A stretch of DNA of 33,482 nucleotides from an uncultured Lachnospiraceae bacterium (GTDB lineage Bacteria; Bacillota; Clostridia; Lachnospirales; Lachnospiraceae): positions 1-33,482 of the forward strand of contig CADACD010000030.1 in NCBI GenBank assembly GCA_902786365.1. The letters are read 5' to 3'. The notes under the pieces were generated by a model, which ran no database searches, was not told the origin of the DNA, and saw only the letters and a list, made by a program, of their open reading frames with translations. Positions 33,191 to 33,482 of this stretch are shown piece by piece; the first letter of the stretch is position 1, and each line of letters starts with the position of its first letter. Both the position numbers and the translations under genes were made by a program.

Positions 33191-33263
33191 TGGGACCTAC
33201 AGGGCTCGAACCTGTGACCCTCTGCTTGTAAGGCAGATGCTCTCCCAGCTGAGCTAAGATCCC
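33191..33263 (-). tRNA. tRNA-Val (TAC)
   Basis: A 73-nt cloverleaf beginning GGGATCTTAGCTCAG. The anticodon loop CTTACAA gives TAC. The acceptor closes with AGGTCCC and the discriminator is A. Confidence 0.95.
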
Positions 33264-33299
33264 ATAATTCTTTTACAATTAACAATATATACATAAAAA

Positions 33300-33373
33300 C
33301 GACCCGGATGGGGTTCGAACCCACGACCTCCGCCGTGACAGGGCGGCGCTCTAACCAGCTGAGCCACCAGGCC
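33300..33373 (-). tRNA. tRNA-Asp (GTC)
   Basis: A 74-nt cloverleaf beginning GGCCTGGTGGCTCAG. The anticodon loop CTGTCAC gives GTC. The acceptor closes with CCGGGTC (two G-U pairs) and the discriminator is G, as expected for Asp. It is the first tRNA after the 23S end, about 95 bases downstream. Confidence 0.95.
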
Positions 33374-33468
33374 ATATTAAGAATTTGTACCTTCAAAACT
33401 ACACATCAATCAAACTTCTCTAAGCCTTTTCAGACTTCTATTCTCCAAAACATCTCCCAGACCTTTAT

Positions 33469-33482
33469 GGTTAAGCCTTCGA
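33469..33482 (-). rRNA. 3' end of 23S rRNA (partial)
   Basis: At the window edge the minus strand reads TCGAAGGCTTAACC, which matches the conserved 3' terminus of 23S rRNA (GGCTTAACC in E. coli). The next bases (33374-33468) are AT-rich spacer ending in TAGTTTTGAAGGTAC, typical of post-23S spacers in Clostridia. Only about 14 bases of the gene are in the window, so the call rests on a short match plus the tRNA context. Confidence 0.7.

Noticed and set aside
32949-33396. Two minus-strand frames of 74 and 80 residues over the tRNA cluster
   Set aside because: They are translations of tRNA genes (for example SLERRPVTAEVVGSNPIRVV), a common false annotation.

Overview
The window is AT-rich DNA from a low-GC, monoderm Clostridium-class bacterium, most likely a Lachnospiraceae member. 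Evidence for this is the family mix (DUF5711, DUF6382-FHA, DUF5702, TSCPD/TIGR03905, DUF2508), frequent TTG and GTG starts with GGAGG ribosome binding sites, and a Tad locus with no secretin or other outer-membrane gene.

Layout. 1-1.1 kb is a decayed IS30-type insertion sequence. 1.1-5.3 kb is a minus-strand envelope cluster: a protein with an MPN/JAMM-like domain that lacks its metal ligands, fused to a membrane helix and LysM; a DUF5711 beta-propeller-like protein; and CvpA. 5.5-6.9 kb is a coiled-coil membrane protein whose N-terminal 30-bp repeats contain an extra 10 bp that breaks the frame. 6.9-12.2 kb carries a PTS EIIC-like membrane protein with a structured leader, a sirtuin preceded by the tail of a lost acetyltransferase, pgi, and a membrane protein with 36-bp repeats. 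12.4-15.3 kb has plus-strand genes for a TSCPD protein, murG and a soluble histidine kinase, with a minus-strand HIT protein among them. 15.3-15.5 kb is a 200-bp MITE-like structured repeat followed by a bidirectional terminator.

15.6-29.5 kb is the centrepiece: one long minus-strand operon for a Tad (type IVc) pilus/secretion machine. In transcription order it encodes TadZ, TadA ATPase, TadB, an enlarged TadC, Flp pilin, a DUF5702 TadG-like protein, a TadE-like pseudopilin with two His/Cys metal-binding-like modules, an A24 prepilin peptidase, a second TadE, a DUF6382-FHA protein, a Cys/Asn-rich CAP-domain exoprotein and a rhomboid protease. A good sigma-A promoter with an adjacent palindrome precedes tadZ. 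A 254-bp element with 26-bp inverted ends sits inside the operon. The likely scheme is that TadA/B/C power assembly of Flp and TadE-type subunits matured by the A24 peptidase. FHA phospho-signalling, the CAP protein and the rhomboid would be lineage-specific additions for control, cargo or release.

29.6-32.3 kb has a small DUF2508 gene and an amylosucrase-like GH13 protein with three substituted active-site positions, which is probably a pseudoenzyme. 32.6-33.5 kb is the distal part of a minus-strand rRNA operon: the last bases of 23S rRNA, then tRNA-Asp, Val, Thr, Tyr, fMet, Phe and Lys, and a terminator. No 5S gene lies between the 23S end and the tRNAs.

All family assignments come from reading motifs by eye. 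No database search was run.
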